Part shown: in pieces, positions 35,280 to 48,074 of the stretch
Position numbering within the stretch: position 1 is the first letter of the stretch
How the letters are laid out: each line of letters begins with the position of its first letter
Translations under genes and position numbers: made by a program
NCBI RefSeq assembly: GCF_000471905.2
Contig: NW_006499913.1
Location: forward strand, 3,408,112 to 3,472,111
Direction of reading: 5' to 3'
Length of the DNA: 64,000 nucleotides
Origin: Amborella trichopoda
Lineage: Eukaryota > Streptophyta > Magnoliopsida > Amborellales > Amborellaceae
The notes under the pieces: model-generated
The model's input: the letters and a program-made list of their open reading frames with translations, nothing else
Database searches by the model: none
Told to the model about the DNA's origin: nothing

Positions 35280-35449
35280 TTTGAAGAAGTTGTTTGGAAT
35301 TTATTTGATGAGTAGGGGTAGTTTGGTATTTATTGTAATTTGGGTTTAGAAGATTGGTCATATTTTAAACCCAATTTACTGAATCAATTGATTCTGTTGA
35401 ATCTCAGTTGTCTACACTTGTACTGGATAACGAATGGTTTCCTAGTGAC

Positions 35450-38040
35450 TTTTTGTGAAAGAGTTCTAGGACCTGGTGGAAGAAGATATTGTGCGCATGG
35501 TGACTGAGTTCAACTTTCAATCAACAGGGGTATGAATGCAACATTCATCACATTGATAACAATACTGGATGGCCCCGAGAATATAAAGGATTCAGAACCA
35601 TTAGTCTGATCAATTGAGCTTATAAAAGGAAGTAAGGCAATGGCAACCAGGTCAAAGGAAGTAATCAACAGTATAATATCTCTGCCACAGAGTGCTTTTG
35701 TAAAAGGAAAGCATCCTAGATGGTGCCTTGATAGTGCATTAATGCCTAGCGGTAATACGTAAGCTTGATTCATGGGTTTCACCGCAAATGTTGCTCGTAG
35801 ATCTCAGTCTGGGTCGCACAAGCGTCATTCTGAATTCAAGGGAAACCCTGTGGATTCTTCCCCTTGACAAGAGCCATATGGCAAAGAGATCCTCTCTCAT
35901 CCTTTCAATTTGCAATAGTCGCTGAATCCTTCAGCAGGATAATCTCCAAAGTATATGACTGCAAGAGGCTTCAGGCATTCCACAGCAAGAAAACACATGG
36001 TGTCCCACCTATATACACAAATGACATGCTAGCCTCCTGGGAACCAACAACAAATGTTAGGTTATTTATCGTTATTACTAAGACATATTGAAATTGCATC
36101 GGGCCTTAAAATCAACATGAAGAAAACCTCGCTGTTGGGGATTTGGGTCGACAAGAAGGAACTCAAGCTTTTAGAAACAAGAAAAGGTTGCAGCATGGAA
36201 TCTTCAAGTATGTATTTGGGTGTGTATTATGTGTAGGAAAACCACGTAAAGCTCAATTGGGCAGGGCCATAGAGAGGTACGAGCAAAAGTCAGCCACTTG
36301 GAAGAGCAGCTTCTTATACTTGGGAGCGCATTATGTTAATCAAAGCAACCCTATACAACTCCTTATTTAAAATGCTGATTTCTGTGGTCCACAAGCTTGA
36401 ACCAATTCAACCAGAATTCTTGTGAAGAGATTCGCCAAAGGATTACAATTTTCACCTGATAAGGGAACAAATGTGTAAACCAAAGGAAATGGATTGGGAA
36501 CAAGAAAACTCCAAGTATTTAATTCAAGCGCTTCTTGTAAAGTGGTTATGGAGGTTTGCAGAGAAGGAGGAGCTGTGGTGGTAGAAAATCATCAAACAGA
36601 AATACAGTTCTTGCGACTATGGTTCAAGAAAAATCAAGCAAGTACTTCATGGGTGTGGAGCTCTGTAAGTCCAGTGTATGACAAATTCAGCAGTATACAT
36701 CTCAAATTTAGGAAACAGTACAAAGATAGATTTCTAGAATGATCTCTGGGGGCAGAATACCTTAGCAACAAGGTTCCATAACCTTGCTGCAATTGCTAGT
36801 GACCGAGAAGCGGTGGTGGCAGAGTTGATGACACTTAGGGCAGGAGACATTGTGGTGCCAGGTGTTCAGATTTTAGAAGGTACCTGAAAGAAAGTGAGCC
36901 TGAGAAACTGTGTAACATGCTTAGAGACCTAGAATCAATGCTCATTTCCACACAGATAAACAAATGCTGTCATCTATTCACCAGATAGCAGATGTGAATT
37001 TTCAGGTTAGTCCTTCTCTTATAAGAGCCTGATGAAGAAAATCCAGGAAATGCAGTCAGCATACAAACTTTGGAAACTGCCTACACCACCAAGAGCCCAA
37101 AGTCCCAAACCCCATTATGGCTGGCTACACTGGAAAATACTAAAGATGGATCACCTGTGACATAAAGGCCTCATGAACCCAAATTGGCACATTATGTGTA
37201 AAATCGATGAGAAGACTGTCGGCCATTTGCCCGTAAATTGTAAGTTTGCGTCAAAGGTATGGTCCTTTTTCCTGAATCTATTCGGTTTCAATTGGGCATG
37301 TACAGCATCAGTGGGGAATCTTGTCACCTACCATACCAAGGACTAGAACAATTGATACTAACAATCGCCGTAGTTCTATGGACAATATGGGCTAAAAGAA
37401 ATAAATGCATCTTCTAAGAACAATATAAGGAGCTGCCACAGATAACAGATCGAGGTAGGGCATTGGTTATTTCATGGGCCCTATCCAAAAAGGAAATTTT
37501 CAAGTTACTCAAACTCAGATTTGGATAAGCAATAAAGAAATATACAGTGGAGCTCCAGACCAAGAGGCATCTAGCCATCGGACTGGCAGACAACTATAGA
37601 GGGCTAATTTTGATGGATGCTCTTTGGGAAACCTTAGTTGGGCAGGAGTAGGTTGTGTACTTCACAAACACATGCGGGAAATTATTTCCACCTACTGCGA
37701 TAACAAAGGACTTCTGATTCAAATGAAACAGAAGCTTGTGTGCTGCTAACGGGTATTCGCTTCCAATTGCCAGAATGGACTGTAGTAGTGGTGGAAGGAG
37801 GTCCGAGAAACATTATAAGTTGTGATAAGACGCTCAACACCCTTTTGAGATCACCCAAAATCTTTCATGAGATATTTGGGATATGTAAAGAGTGATGGAT
37901 TGTTTTCTCTCACATTCGGAAAGAGTCAAACTAGGTGGCACATAACTTGGCAAAAGAAGGAGCCATAAGGAAAGAAATTTTTGTCACAGATATGGCTAAA
38001 TTCAACCGAGACTCAATTGACACAGTTTTGTAATTATGTA
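35450..38040 (+). pseudogene. Decayed L1-type LINE, reverse transcriptase to RNase H
   Basis: Broken frames keep a recognisable order. Reverse transcriptase pieces lie at about 35530-36400 (NATFIT, DGPENIKDFR, SAFVKGK, then SGLKINMKKTSLLGI). A zinc-binding RVT region lies at about 37030-37290 (KLWKLPTPPRAQ, HYGWLHWKILK, KFASKVW). An RNase H-like end lies at about 37600-37990 (NFDGCSLGNLSWAGVGCVLH, VAHNLAKEGA). Many stops and shifts show it is dead. The 5' half, including the endonuclease, was not recognised. Confidence 0.8.
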
Positions 38041-39900
38041 AGTTTTTATTTTGATACAGTCCTGACAGATTTCTGTATACACACAAACTACAAAATGAAA
38101 TAAGAAAATAAGAATTATTTGAAGGAAAAAGAAAAAGAGCAGTAATGGTGTGTTGGGTAATGGGTATTTCTCTCCTCACCAGAGTGGGGAGACATTGACA
38201 TCACTTTGATGTGTTTGGCTTTGTGCAGTTGGTATGTATCCTAATAATGCTTTTGGCAATCAATCGAGAATTAAATCATAAGAAAGGGTCTGCCTATCCT
38301 AACCCTCAAGTTCTTTTTTGTTACTCTAATTAAATAGTATCTCTTGGTTCAAACTTCAAAATTTGTTATCAAGCATAACATAAAGCCCATGCCTCTGAAA
38401 ATAACTTTTCACAAGTAGACTTGGACTAAGTTAAATTTTTCATTTTACACATAATTTTCATCTAGAAAATAATAAGGAGGGATCGTATACCAGGGAGAGT
38501 TATCCCTCTTTGGTGTTCAAAATGATCAAATGCATAATACACAAAAAGACAGTTGGATTACACCAGGAAAATATAGGTGATCCCCAGATTAGTAGATTTA
38601 TGCAATTCCCAAAACATACTCTCATAATAAGATAAGTGTTACAACTCAAACTAAATGTACCAACACCCTATGAAATTTTGGGAGGCCTAAAACAAATCCC
38701 ACTAGTCTAAAGCACCATACCAAAGACTCGAGTGTGAATTTAGAACCAATATCCCACCTCCAAACAACTCGCCATCCTTAAGGTTCCCAACACTACAGGC
38801 ACCAAACCCTCCACTCATGAAGAAAAGGAGCCACATTGTTATTAATCAAAAAATAAAAATTACTTAGTTTTTCAATGAATTCATTAAGGGAAAAGAAAAC
38901 CCAATGTACACTAAGTGAGAAAGTCTAGGAGATCCAGCATGCATCAGCCTAAAACTTGACTCTTAGTGTATCTAAGATAACTTTCAAACTTTTTTCACTT
39001 CGGACTTAGAAGAAAAAAAAAATAACAGTTTCAGTGATTGTGGATTATGCGTTTGAGTTTTTCATAACTAACATATTATACATTAATCCACAAGAAACCC
39101 CAACATATTAAAAATACAGAAAAACCAGAGCAACTAAAATGGAAACGGTAGCATAAGAAGCGTTCCTGAACCTAATTCTAACTCCAACTTACATGTGATC
39201 ACAAGAAAGGATAGACAGTGCAGCGTCAGAGAATAAATGGACTTCAACAATAGTATTATACAAAAAGCTAAGTTTTTCTCCTCTTATATGCATAGATGTA
39301 TTCAACAACCGTATGAACTTCATTACCACTTTAAAATCATCACCGTCATTAATACATGCCCTCAGTGGCTTAAAATCAAAATAATCAATAATACATGTCT
39401 GTTTCACATTATATCAAGTCTTCACAAACAAATCTTCTCCACATAATTATACCAACAAAAAATACTATACCGTCTCATTTCAGAAAGAAAATAAATGAGT
39501 ATAAAGCAAAATTTATATGGAATTCTAGTAAAGGAAAAACAGACTTTATATGGAGTTCTAGTAAAGGAAAAACAGATACAGCTCTGCATGAAGAACCTCC
39601 TCAATAGTTTATAAAACGAAAAATAAAATAAAATACAAGAGGGTAAAATAAAAGATGAATGCCAGATACTTGATAGAACCAAAGCTTCAATGGATTATTA
39701 TGAAAAGAAATGCTTATCTGAAGCTAAGCTTAGTGGAAAACTGTGCAAAAAAAAAAATCCAAATTTAAATATTCGCTTTCATACTGTTGCAGAAACCCAC
39801 ACACCATACCAATACTTTCACCTTTTATGGACATTAGCATTAAGATCACAGTAACTGAAACATGTTCCGTTAGTTCAAAAGTTTCAAAACAATAGATTAA
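38041..39900. other. Intergenic, no gene recognised
   Basis: The sequence is AT-rich. A 33-bp tandem duplication (TTTATATGGAATTCTAGTAA) lies at 39512-39577. Small open frames lack any recognisable domain. If the candidate leader exons at 39945-40058 are real, their gene would run leftward through here, but no further exon could be identified. Confidence 0.5.
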
Positions 39901-39944
39901 AAGTGGTTAAAAAAGGAAAAGATTAAGCTCATTATTGAGCTCAC

Positions 39945-40110
39945 CTGTTCCCTGGTTCAGATATTTGCGTGTAAAGCCATGAATCTTTTTCTAGGGTTTT
40001 AAAAAAGTTTCCATAAATGGAAAAGAAACAGGGAAACGCACCTTTGAGAATGTACCATTGCTCTTCCGAAACGAGGGAGGGTGAGAGTAGAGAGAGGAGA
40101 GAGAAAAAAG
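39945..40110 (-). other. Candidate 5' end of an unknown gene (two short exons)
   Basis: On the - strand, a CT-rich leader (40060-40110) precedes ATGGTACATTCTCAAAG (40058-40042) with donor GTGCG. A second piece (39990-39945) lies between a good acceptor (CCCTAG) and a GTGAGC donor, and is open in one frame as KDSWLYTQISEPGN. The phases of the two pieces do not agree, so this may be a non-coding leader or a transposed gene fragment. Confidence 0.3.
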
Positions 40111-40217
40111 AAATTATAACTCTGCTTTCTGGGATTTATTATGCATTTAAATTATTTAAAAAGGATTTTATGTTTCAAGTTGCCCGCCAAAATAAAATAA
40201 TTAAGAGAATTAAATAA

Positions 40218-40595
40218 GGGAAAAGTTTTTGTAGGGCCGAGACTCTAAACAATCAAATTGGATTCTACCTCAAATATTTCACTAGAAGAGGTTGTTATGA
40301 TACCCAAATATCATCAAATTCATCATCTTTATATCATGATGCATGGACATGAGAAAAAAAAAAATGGACTTCACGTTTTGAAAATGCATTTTTGGACCGT
40401 TAATTTTCAAGCAATTCGAGTTTTCATAGATGTCCTCAATCTACGTAATTTTTAAAACTTTGAGTTTTATAATTAAAGATAAAAATATTTTTTAAGACTA
40501 TCACAAAAAAAATTTAATATTGAAACCATATTTTTCGACAGAAGGTGGATTCTAATTTGATTGTTTAGAGCCTCGGCTCTACACAAACCGCACCC
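40218..40595. mobile_element. MITE, Mutator-like family, copy G
   Basis: It is flanked by perfect 9-bp repeats ATTAAATAA (40209-40217, 40596-40604). It starts GGGAAAAGTTTTTGTAGGGC and ends CTCTACACAAACCGCACCC. Confidence 0.92.
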
Positions 40596-41014
40596 ATTAA
40601 ATAACGGAGCAATAATACTTAGTCATACCAACTTGCAGCGAATGCGTATCCGTAACATCAAGGTGTTAAAATACCCCTGATTGTTTAAATAAATTCGATG
40701 GTGACCTTATAGACACGAATTTGAAAAAGCGTATTTGAATGATGCAAAATTTCGAAATTCTGCTGAATAGTTTTGGCAGCTGGTATTTAATGCTTTAATG
40801 AGCTTGAGGATCAGAGTTTAAGAAAAGCATTTTTTAATCCAGTGCAATTTCTATCCCCTCCTATAATAAGTATCATTAAGCTTTAATTGAAAATATATAT
40901 TGGAAAATTCGATTCAAAAGGAATATTTTCATTTTAATAAATAATTTATCTTTATCCAGGTTAGATAGTACACATTTTGGATTTAAGCAAACGAGGTTCT
41001 CTCATTTTAAGAAT

Positions 41015-41399
41015 GGTGCGGTTTCCATAAGGATGCAACCTTAAACAATCCAAGCACGGCACACCTTGAAATTTTGTCATAACATATAATTTTGTTATAA
41101 AAAGTTCTTAGTATTATCTTAAAATCTATTTTCATATCTAATTAGAAAATTTTAAATTTCAAAAATAGTTAAAATCAAGTAGATCTATAAATATATTAAA
41201 ATCTTGATAATGGACGGTCTAAATAATTTGTTGCAAGATGCATTATTTTCAGGACTCAAAAACTCTTTTTTTTTATATTCATACATCTCAATGTTGATAT
41301 GATCGATTAGAAGGTTTTTTCAACATTAAAACAACATTTCCGATAGATTTTTGAGGTGCATATGTGATTCTAGGTTACAATCTTATATAAACTTTTCCC
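41015..41399. mobile_element. MITE, Mutator-like family, copy H
   Basis: The flanks TTTTAAGAAT (41005-41014) and TTTTGAGAAT (41400-41409) agree except at one base. It starts GGTGCGGTTTCCATAAGGAT and ends TATATAAACTTTTCCC. It belongs to the same subfamily as copies B, D and F. Confidence 0.88.
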
Positions 41400-41589
41400 T
41401 TTTGAGAATTATTAACTTTATTAAAAACTTTAAGCCATTATCTCTTCATTTTCAAAATTTTGTCATTTGGAAAGAAATATGCATTTTCACCCTTTTGAAA
41501 TACTAATCAAAATAAATGTTATGCATTGCACAAGCCTTTTAGCTAGTGTCTTTTTTACTTTTTACCTTTTTTTTTTTTTTTTGTTGGCC

Positions 41590-41760
41590 ACCTAAGAGGC
41601 CTGGCAATGGGTTGAGCAGCCAAGCCTGCCTTCGTTGGCCCGGCCCTAAAAAGTCGGCCCGAGCCACAGACTGTAGCCCGAGTGCCGGTCTAGGATCCGT
41701 ACTAGCCCAGCCGGTCTAGGATCGATACTGGCCCAGCCCATTCCAACCCTAATAGAGCCA
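41590..41760. mobile_element. Small hAT-like element (GGCCTGGCAATGGG end)
   Basis: The left end is GGCCTGGCAATGGGTTGAG; the right end CCCATTCCAACCCTAATA is a loose inverted match. The interior is GGCCC-rich with a local duplication of CCGGTCTAGGATC. No target duplication is clear. Confidence 0.45.
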
Positions 41761-42485
41761 AGGTCGTTCCTATAAGGACAAGGGCCAATCTAGGGCTAGG
41801 GCTAGGGCTAAGGAAAGCCCAACCCAAACCTACCTAACCCATTAAGCCTAAAGGTTGATCTCACTAGTATTTATACTTTTTAAGTAAAATATGGTGCAAG
41901 ATTCTAGTAGCCAAACAAATATGGGGACTTATATCCTTTAATAGAGTAGAATGGCTTATCAGGATTCCTATAGTTGATCTCAATTAATTGAAAAAATGTT
42001 ATGATGATGATGAAGTAAATATGATGAATGAGATAGCTGTAGAGGAGGAGGAAATAAATATACTAGGTGTGTGTGAGAGAGAGGATGTTTACGTGAAGTT
42101 TAGGAAAAAGGGGTGAGGAAACCTTTTGATATCATTTCATGAAAAGGATATTTTGAATGGAGCTTAGTGGTTGAGAGTGAACGAATTATTTATTACATTT
42201 AACTTAAAACTTAGAGAAATAAATAGTGGGAGAAGATAAATAAAGTGGCACGTAAAATATGGGTTTGGACTCTTGCATATCGTCACACACTACCATTTTT
42301 TTTTTTTAATGTTTTTCTTTTTCGTTCCTTGGATGAGTGCATTTTTATATCCACGATACGTTCACCTTTCATCACATTAGTCTCCAGCTAATAAATGTAT
42401 TTTTAAATAATGCTACCCTTTCATGTTTCGGACAATATAGATCAAGCAATTCTTGACTATTTGAGAACAACATCATTTGTACAAC

Positions 42486-42541
42486 TTCAAATTGATGGTG
42501 ATATAACTGCAAGTTCAAATTGATGGTGATATAACTAACAA
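42486..42541. repeat. 28-bp tandem duplication
   Basis: TTCAAATTGATGGTGATATA occurs twice, 28 bp apart. Confidence 0.8.
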
Positions 42542-42603
42542 GCGTGTATACTATGCTCTCTTGGGAGAACAGTTTAACTATATGATTAATTCTATAAAAA
42601 AAG

Positions 42604-42947
42604 TTGAGTTTTTTAACACTTAGATCTCACCATCTAAAAACTATATTGGTTTCTATTCAATCTCAATACTTTATTCTTTTATGGGGGTTACAAGTAGAAT
42701 GTCTTTTTAGGCAAAAGATATTCTGCTCCTATGGGAGTATAATGTCTATTTATTCCCTCTGCCAAAACCCAATTAACTTTAGCACTCTAAAATTTGGAGA
42801 TGTAACATCTTCAATCTATAGATTAACCTCAATAAAAAAAAAAATCTAATTCTACTCTCTATGCACTTGAAGAACATAATATCTTAGGATTGAATAGTGA
42901 CCATCCAATTTTTGGATGGTGAGGTCTAAGTGTTAGAAAACTTAAAT
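42604..42947. mobile_element. Inverted-repeat element (about 40-bp arms)
   Basis: The left arm TTTTTTAACACTTAGATCTC followed by ACCATC is reversed at 42905-42947 (GATGGTGAGGTCTAAGTGTT). The interior has CTCCTATGGGAGTATAATG, a phrase also seen near 14770. Confidence 0.6.
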
Positions 42948-43227
42948 TTCAAATTCTTTTTTGTGAATAAACATCTACTGAGTGGTTTCCAAAATTTCAG
43001 ATTTAAACAAATTCACCCCAGTAGGTTTTCTGGAGGGAGTAGAAGTAAACTATGGGAGCATAATATAACATACATGCTGTTCCTTTTATTGAGATCAATC
43101 TATGGTTGAAGAAGTTCCATCCCTAAAATTTGGGATCCTAAAATTAATTCTAGTTGGGGTTTTATGTGAGGGAGCAAATGTACATTCCACTCCTGCAGGA
43201 GTATAATATCGTTTTATGACAACCATA

Positions 43228-43660
43228 TCTGTAGCAAAGCATTTAAAAATATGAAAAATGATCCTATGAGACCCTCCTACTTTCATGTGTGTAGGACCCA
43301 AATGATCACCATTGAATTTGGTACAAATCTCTAAAAAAGTTATCACATGGGTGTGGGACTTGATTTTTTTAGAGATCTGTGCCAAATTTACTGGTGATCC
43401 TTTGGGGTCCTACACACATGGGTGTGAGAGGGTCTCATAAAATCATTACTCTAAAAATATATATACGATCCTATGAGACCCTCTCACACCTATGTGTGTA
43501 GGACTCCAAAGGCTCACCATTAAATTTGGCATAGATTTCTACAAAAAGTCAAGTCCTACACCCATATGATAACTTTTTTAGATATTTGTATCAAATTCAA
43601 TGGTGCTCTTTTGGGGTCCCACATGAGCGTGGGAGGGTCTCGTATGATCATTACTCATTC
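43228..43660. repeat. Two tandem copies of a 200-bp fold-back unit
   Basis: Each unit (about 43228-43448 and 43449-43660) begins near ATGATCCTATGAGACCCTC and ends with the inverse, GAGGGTCTCATA. The centre TTATCACATGGGTGTGGGAC is also arranged symmetrically. The two units are themselves diverged. Confidence 0.65.
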
Positions 43661-44626
43661 TTAAAACAAAATTAGGAGTTCAAACAAAATTAATGACATG
43701 GAGAAAAAGTGATGTATGTCATCCTCCTTTTTCCCTTCAACTTGCATGACGAAAAGTGATGTATGCCCATTTTGAAACATCATTTCCATCACAAACCACT
43801 TAGCACAGGGGGAAAATATTTTATGGTCTTGAAACAAGTGATTGTAGACGTGGTCCCCCACACAAAACACCTTTGTCTTCTTTTTGTTTGGATAGGTGAG
43901 CAATGGGATGGAACCTTTCTAAAAGAAAAACACGATGTGGTACCTGCCACCCAGCACTTCTACCTAGAGCCCGTTCTTATGGTAGGAATGGAACTCTTGA
44001 AATTATTCATCTCTTATTCTTTATTCTAATTGTTATCTTGCCTACATTCTCATTATATCCGATGTATATATATTACATAGTTACAAGAACATTCCTTGCT
44101 AATGGAGGTCCACTTTGCAGCAGTAGCAAGAGTTAGGTCGCTAACTTCTTCATTGAATACCCTCAAAGGTTCTCCTATTAAGTTCGTTCCACCATATCTA
44201 AATTGTAGCAAGAAGAATAGACTTCTAATTAATTGTCTATTTTTGGGAGGGGAGGTCTAATCCATTAGTCAAACAATTGACCGAGAGATGAAGGTGAGGT
44301 CCATATAAATTTCACACTTGGAATAATGACATTTTTTTGTTGAGCAGTATAAGAATAGATGGTCAATGCTTTCTTTATCTGACTTCCACATAAAACTCAT
44401 CTCCTCCATCATTGAACTAAAAGCCCAGCTCAAGCAAGATACTTAGCCATAAGTATTGTTTAAAATTGTATTCATCTGAAAAAAAGTATACAATAAGACC
44501 ATTTATATCTTGTTGATAGAGGTAATAATTAATCTTGACCCTTAAATGTGAAATTCAGGCTACCGTGTTTGTTCCATTGGCCAATCAAGCACAATGTCCA
44601 AAAAAAAAATATATTAAATACTTATA

Positions 44627-45019
44627 GGGAAAAGTTTATATAGAGTCGAGGCTCTAAACAATCAAATTGGAGCCTACTTTAAAATTTTCACTAGAAGAGG
44701 TTGTTTTGATACTCAAATATCATCAAATTGATCATCTTGACATCAAGATGCATGGACATAAGAAGAAAAATGGATTTCAAGTTTTGGAAATAGTGTATTT
44801 TGTAACGCAATTTTGGACCGTCAATTTTCCAGATATTCAAGTTTTCATAGATTTATCGATCTACACTATTTTTTAAGCTTTAAATTTTATAAACAAATAT
44901 GAAAATATATTTTAAGGCTATCACAAAGATTTTCAGTATTAAAATCACATTTCTCAACATTATGTAAAGGTAGGATCTAATTAATTGTTTAGAGCCTAAG
45001 CTCTATACAAACTGCACCC
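44627..45019. mobile_element. MITE, Mutator-like family, copy I
   Basis: It starts GGGAAAAGTTTATATAGAGT and ends CTCTATACAAACTGCACCC. The flanks ATACTTATA and ATATTTATA differ at one base. Confidence 0.92.
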
Positions 45020-45029
45020 ATATTTATAA

Positions 45030-46380
45030 GTTTGCATGATCTTTCTATTGGGAAATTGTTATCATGGGAATGTTTTAGTTCTTCCTTCATTTCACAAACT
45101 CACATATTTTTAATGGGTATTTAGTTGTAACACTCACCAAGATCACCATTTGTTCGAGGTCACAACTGATGTACGAATTGAAATAGGGGCGTATTCATCT
45201 CACGTTAATTTAGGACTGATTGCGTAATTAACCCAACTATTAGGATAGTAGTATTTTTATGTATCCAATAAAAGCCTATCACCAATAATTGTTCCTTCCT
45301 GATTTCTAGAATGTGAAAAAAATAAAATAAAAATAGAAATAGACCAATAAAAAACAAAAGAAGGAAAATATTGATATTTCCCAATAAGTAGCACAAGACA
45401 CTTTACTCAATGAGGCAAAAAAGACGAAAAAGGCTTTGCTCATTATATTTAGTTTGTGACCCCTTACTAGATTTAGTAATTAGGGGTAATTGTAGGAGCT
45501 AACTTTGGGGTAATATTTCATAGCCTCCACACTCCTGTCCAAGTCCAAATTCTTCAAGTTTCTTTTTTTTCTTATGTATATTTTACTGGTTAAAAAATTT
45601 CATTTAGAAATAGAAGCATTAAGGGGCGGAAAAGTATATAATGAGACCGTTTAGCTTTGATACAAGAAGGTCACAATTAATCTTGACTAACATGTGTGAA
45701 ATTGGATGGTTACATTTATTCTATTGACCAAACTCAAACTTCAAATGAAAACTTCTCGAACTTTGTGATACACCCAAGCTATTAGATTTCACATTGGATG
45801 ATTATAAGTATTATGACCTCCCTGTATCAAATGTACATGATCTCGTTGGATACAATCCCTTAAGGGCCAAGAGTTTGGAGGATTATCCACCAATTTGAGG
45901 GGCAACAGTTTGATTTACAGTTTTAAGTTAGAATTTTGTTAGGCTTCTCATTCGTGATTAGGTTTTGTTAGGCTTCTCTTTCTTGCCGGTATTCACTTGA
46001 CTTATTTTATTAGACACTAAATACTTAGAATAGCAAATATTTTTTTTTTTTTTTTGTCATTTAGAATGGCATAATAGATATTTCAATAACTAGTGGCATT
46101 CTATTATTTATGAGAAAGTAAGTGATGCTATATGTGGGTCATATCATTCATCTCCATAGTTGTAAATGTAGTTTTTTCCACAAAATTTATATTTTATCAT
46201 TCATTGATTGCCTAAAATACTCTTAGACAAAAGTTATTATATTGTGAAGTAAAAGCATTAAGTGTCAAGCATGTTGAGATATAAATAGTCTTATTGTAAC
46301 ACACAATTATTGTCACAATCTAGTTGGACAGGTTATTGGTAAGATTGATACATGGTATGCTTTTTGTTTATCTTACGCGG
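45030..46380. other. Intergenic, with one fold-back repeat
   Basis: At 45640-45870 the ends GTATATAATGAGACCGTTTA and, in reverse complement, GTATCCAACGAGATCATGTA make a small inverted-repeat element, with GATACA...GGTCA inward on both sides. A related end occurs near 17572 and possibly 44490. No gene is seen. Confidence 0.5.
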
Positions 46381-46399
46381 GTCATTTACAGCTGTTAAA

Positions 46400-48063
46400 A
46401 TCAGTACTTAGCGCCTCATGTATTTTATGGATGCTATCTTTTATTATATGGAAACAAACTTGTAAGATGATTAAAAGGCTACACAGGAATTTCCTATGGG
46501 AATGTGTGGCAGATTAAAAAAGGTATTCACATTGTCAAATGGAAGATAGTTTACCTTCCTCACAAAGCGGGGGGTTAGGGGTATGCAATATTGTTGATTT
46601 TAATACTGAATGAATGATGAAGTTGGCTTGGAAAATCTTGGCAGATCCCTCGTCTCTCTTAGCTCGATTTTTTAAACACAAATATTTCAATAATACTTCT
46701 ATATAGGAGGTCAAGATGATCTCTTATGATTGGAATAGCATTATATTGGGTTTATCTCATTTGAATGATATTGTTCAATGGATTATTGAAAATGATTAGC
46801 TCGTGAATTTTTGGCAGATCCCTGGTTATCAAGTCAATCTATATGGGACTCCTATGGTAGCAATACACATAAAGATTTTGGGGATTCGTTGGGAGGAAGG
46901 TTTCAGATTATATAGAAGGCTAATCACAATCTTGAGTTATTCCTTCAACCACATCAACTCCTCTTATCAATATATGAAGGAAGGTTGAGAGTTGCACTAT
47001 ATTTTTACAGCCTTGAAATGATTTATTAGTCTGGATTCGCTCTGCTAGTGGTCTATTTTCAATTAAGGAGGTTTGTGATTTTATTCGAGCTAAATGATTA
47101 TCGCAACCTGTTTTTGCAGCGGTGTTAATCTGAATTTTGTATGCCTTTTTGTAAGAATAGTGATGACAACATTTGTCATCTATTGTTTCACTGTGTGTTC
47201 TCGCAATGGAGGTCGGGCGCATGACGGTGTGGCAAGCGTTTCACCCCTGGTATTTCTGCTCTTGATATGTTGAAAAGATGGTCAAGCTTCAGATTTAAAG
47301 TGAATGGTTTCCTAAATATTTGGATTTCTATCTTCATCACAACAATTTGGTTCGTGCAATAGGATAATCATTGAGCAAAAGTCTACAAGAAGGGAACAAA
47401 TTATTCAACGTTATTTCAAGGAGTTGGCAGACACAAATAAATGGGCTTTTCATTTATCAGAGAGAGCAATCATTGAAAATTTATAGATTACATGGTGACA
47501 GCAAGAACCGAGATCCATTTTTTCGGTTGCATGGTCATTCCCATAACTCCACCATTTCAAGTTGAATATTGATAGAGCTTACTTGCAAAATTCAGGATTA
47601 GGTCGTGGTGGTGTTATCAGAGACAATAATGGTAATTTTGTTGCTGTATTTGCTTAGCCATTTGACAATGCCTCAAACAATTATGCAGAGTTTTTTGCTC
47701 TTGAAGAAGGTCTCCATCTAGATGAATTGTTGTCCTCTACAAGTTGAAAGCGATTATTCCTTATTGGTAATTGTCATTCATGATCGTTGTGTACCCCATG
47801 GAGGTTATATACAGTTGTAGTTAATTGTTGGAGCAGACTTTCCACTCGCATATAGTTAATTTTTCACATTTATCGTGAGGCTAACATGGTAATCGATGCT
47901 CCTACTAAGAAAGCATCTTTGAGTTTTGAAGCTACCCTTTGGCGCTCTCGACCGCCGGACTTGTATCCTTATTGTTTATTAAATAATGACTTGTATTCTT
48001 ATTGTTTATTAATAAAGAAAAACGAGTAGGGGGCTTCTTCCCCATGGACTTACCAAAAAAAAA
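46400..48063 (+). pseudogene. Decayed L1-type LINE with 3' poly(A)
   Basis: The pieces are in order. The end of reverse transcriptase lies at about 46480-46680 (RNFLWECV, GGLGVCNI, KLAWKILADPSSLLARFF). A zinc-binding region lies at about 47150-47215 (NICHLLFHCVFSQWRS). RNase H lies at about 47560-47900 (LNIDRAYLQN, GRGGVIRDNNGNFVAVFA, NYAEFFALEEGL, YREANMV). The element ends GGACTTACCAAAAAAAAA at 48063. Many stops are present. A short tandem repeat (CTTGTATCCTTATTGTTTATT) lies near 47962-48015. Confidence 0.8.
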
Positions 48064-48074
48064 TAGGTTGAGTA

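Noticed and set aside
42604..43660. CRISPR-like alternation of repeats and spacers
   Set aside because: The repeats are palindromic transposon-like units of unequal length in a plant nuclear genome; there is no regular direct-repeat spacing.
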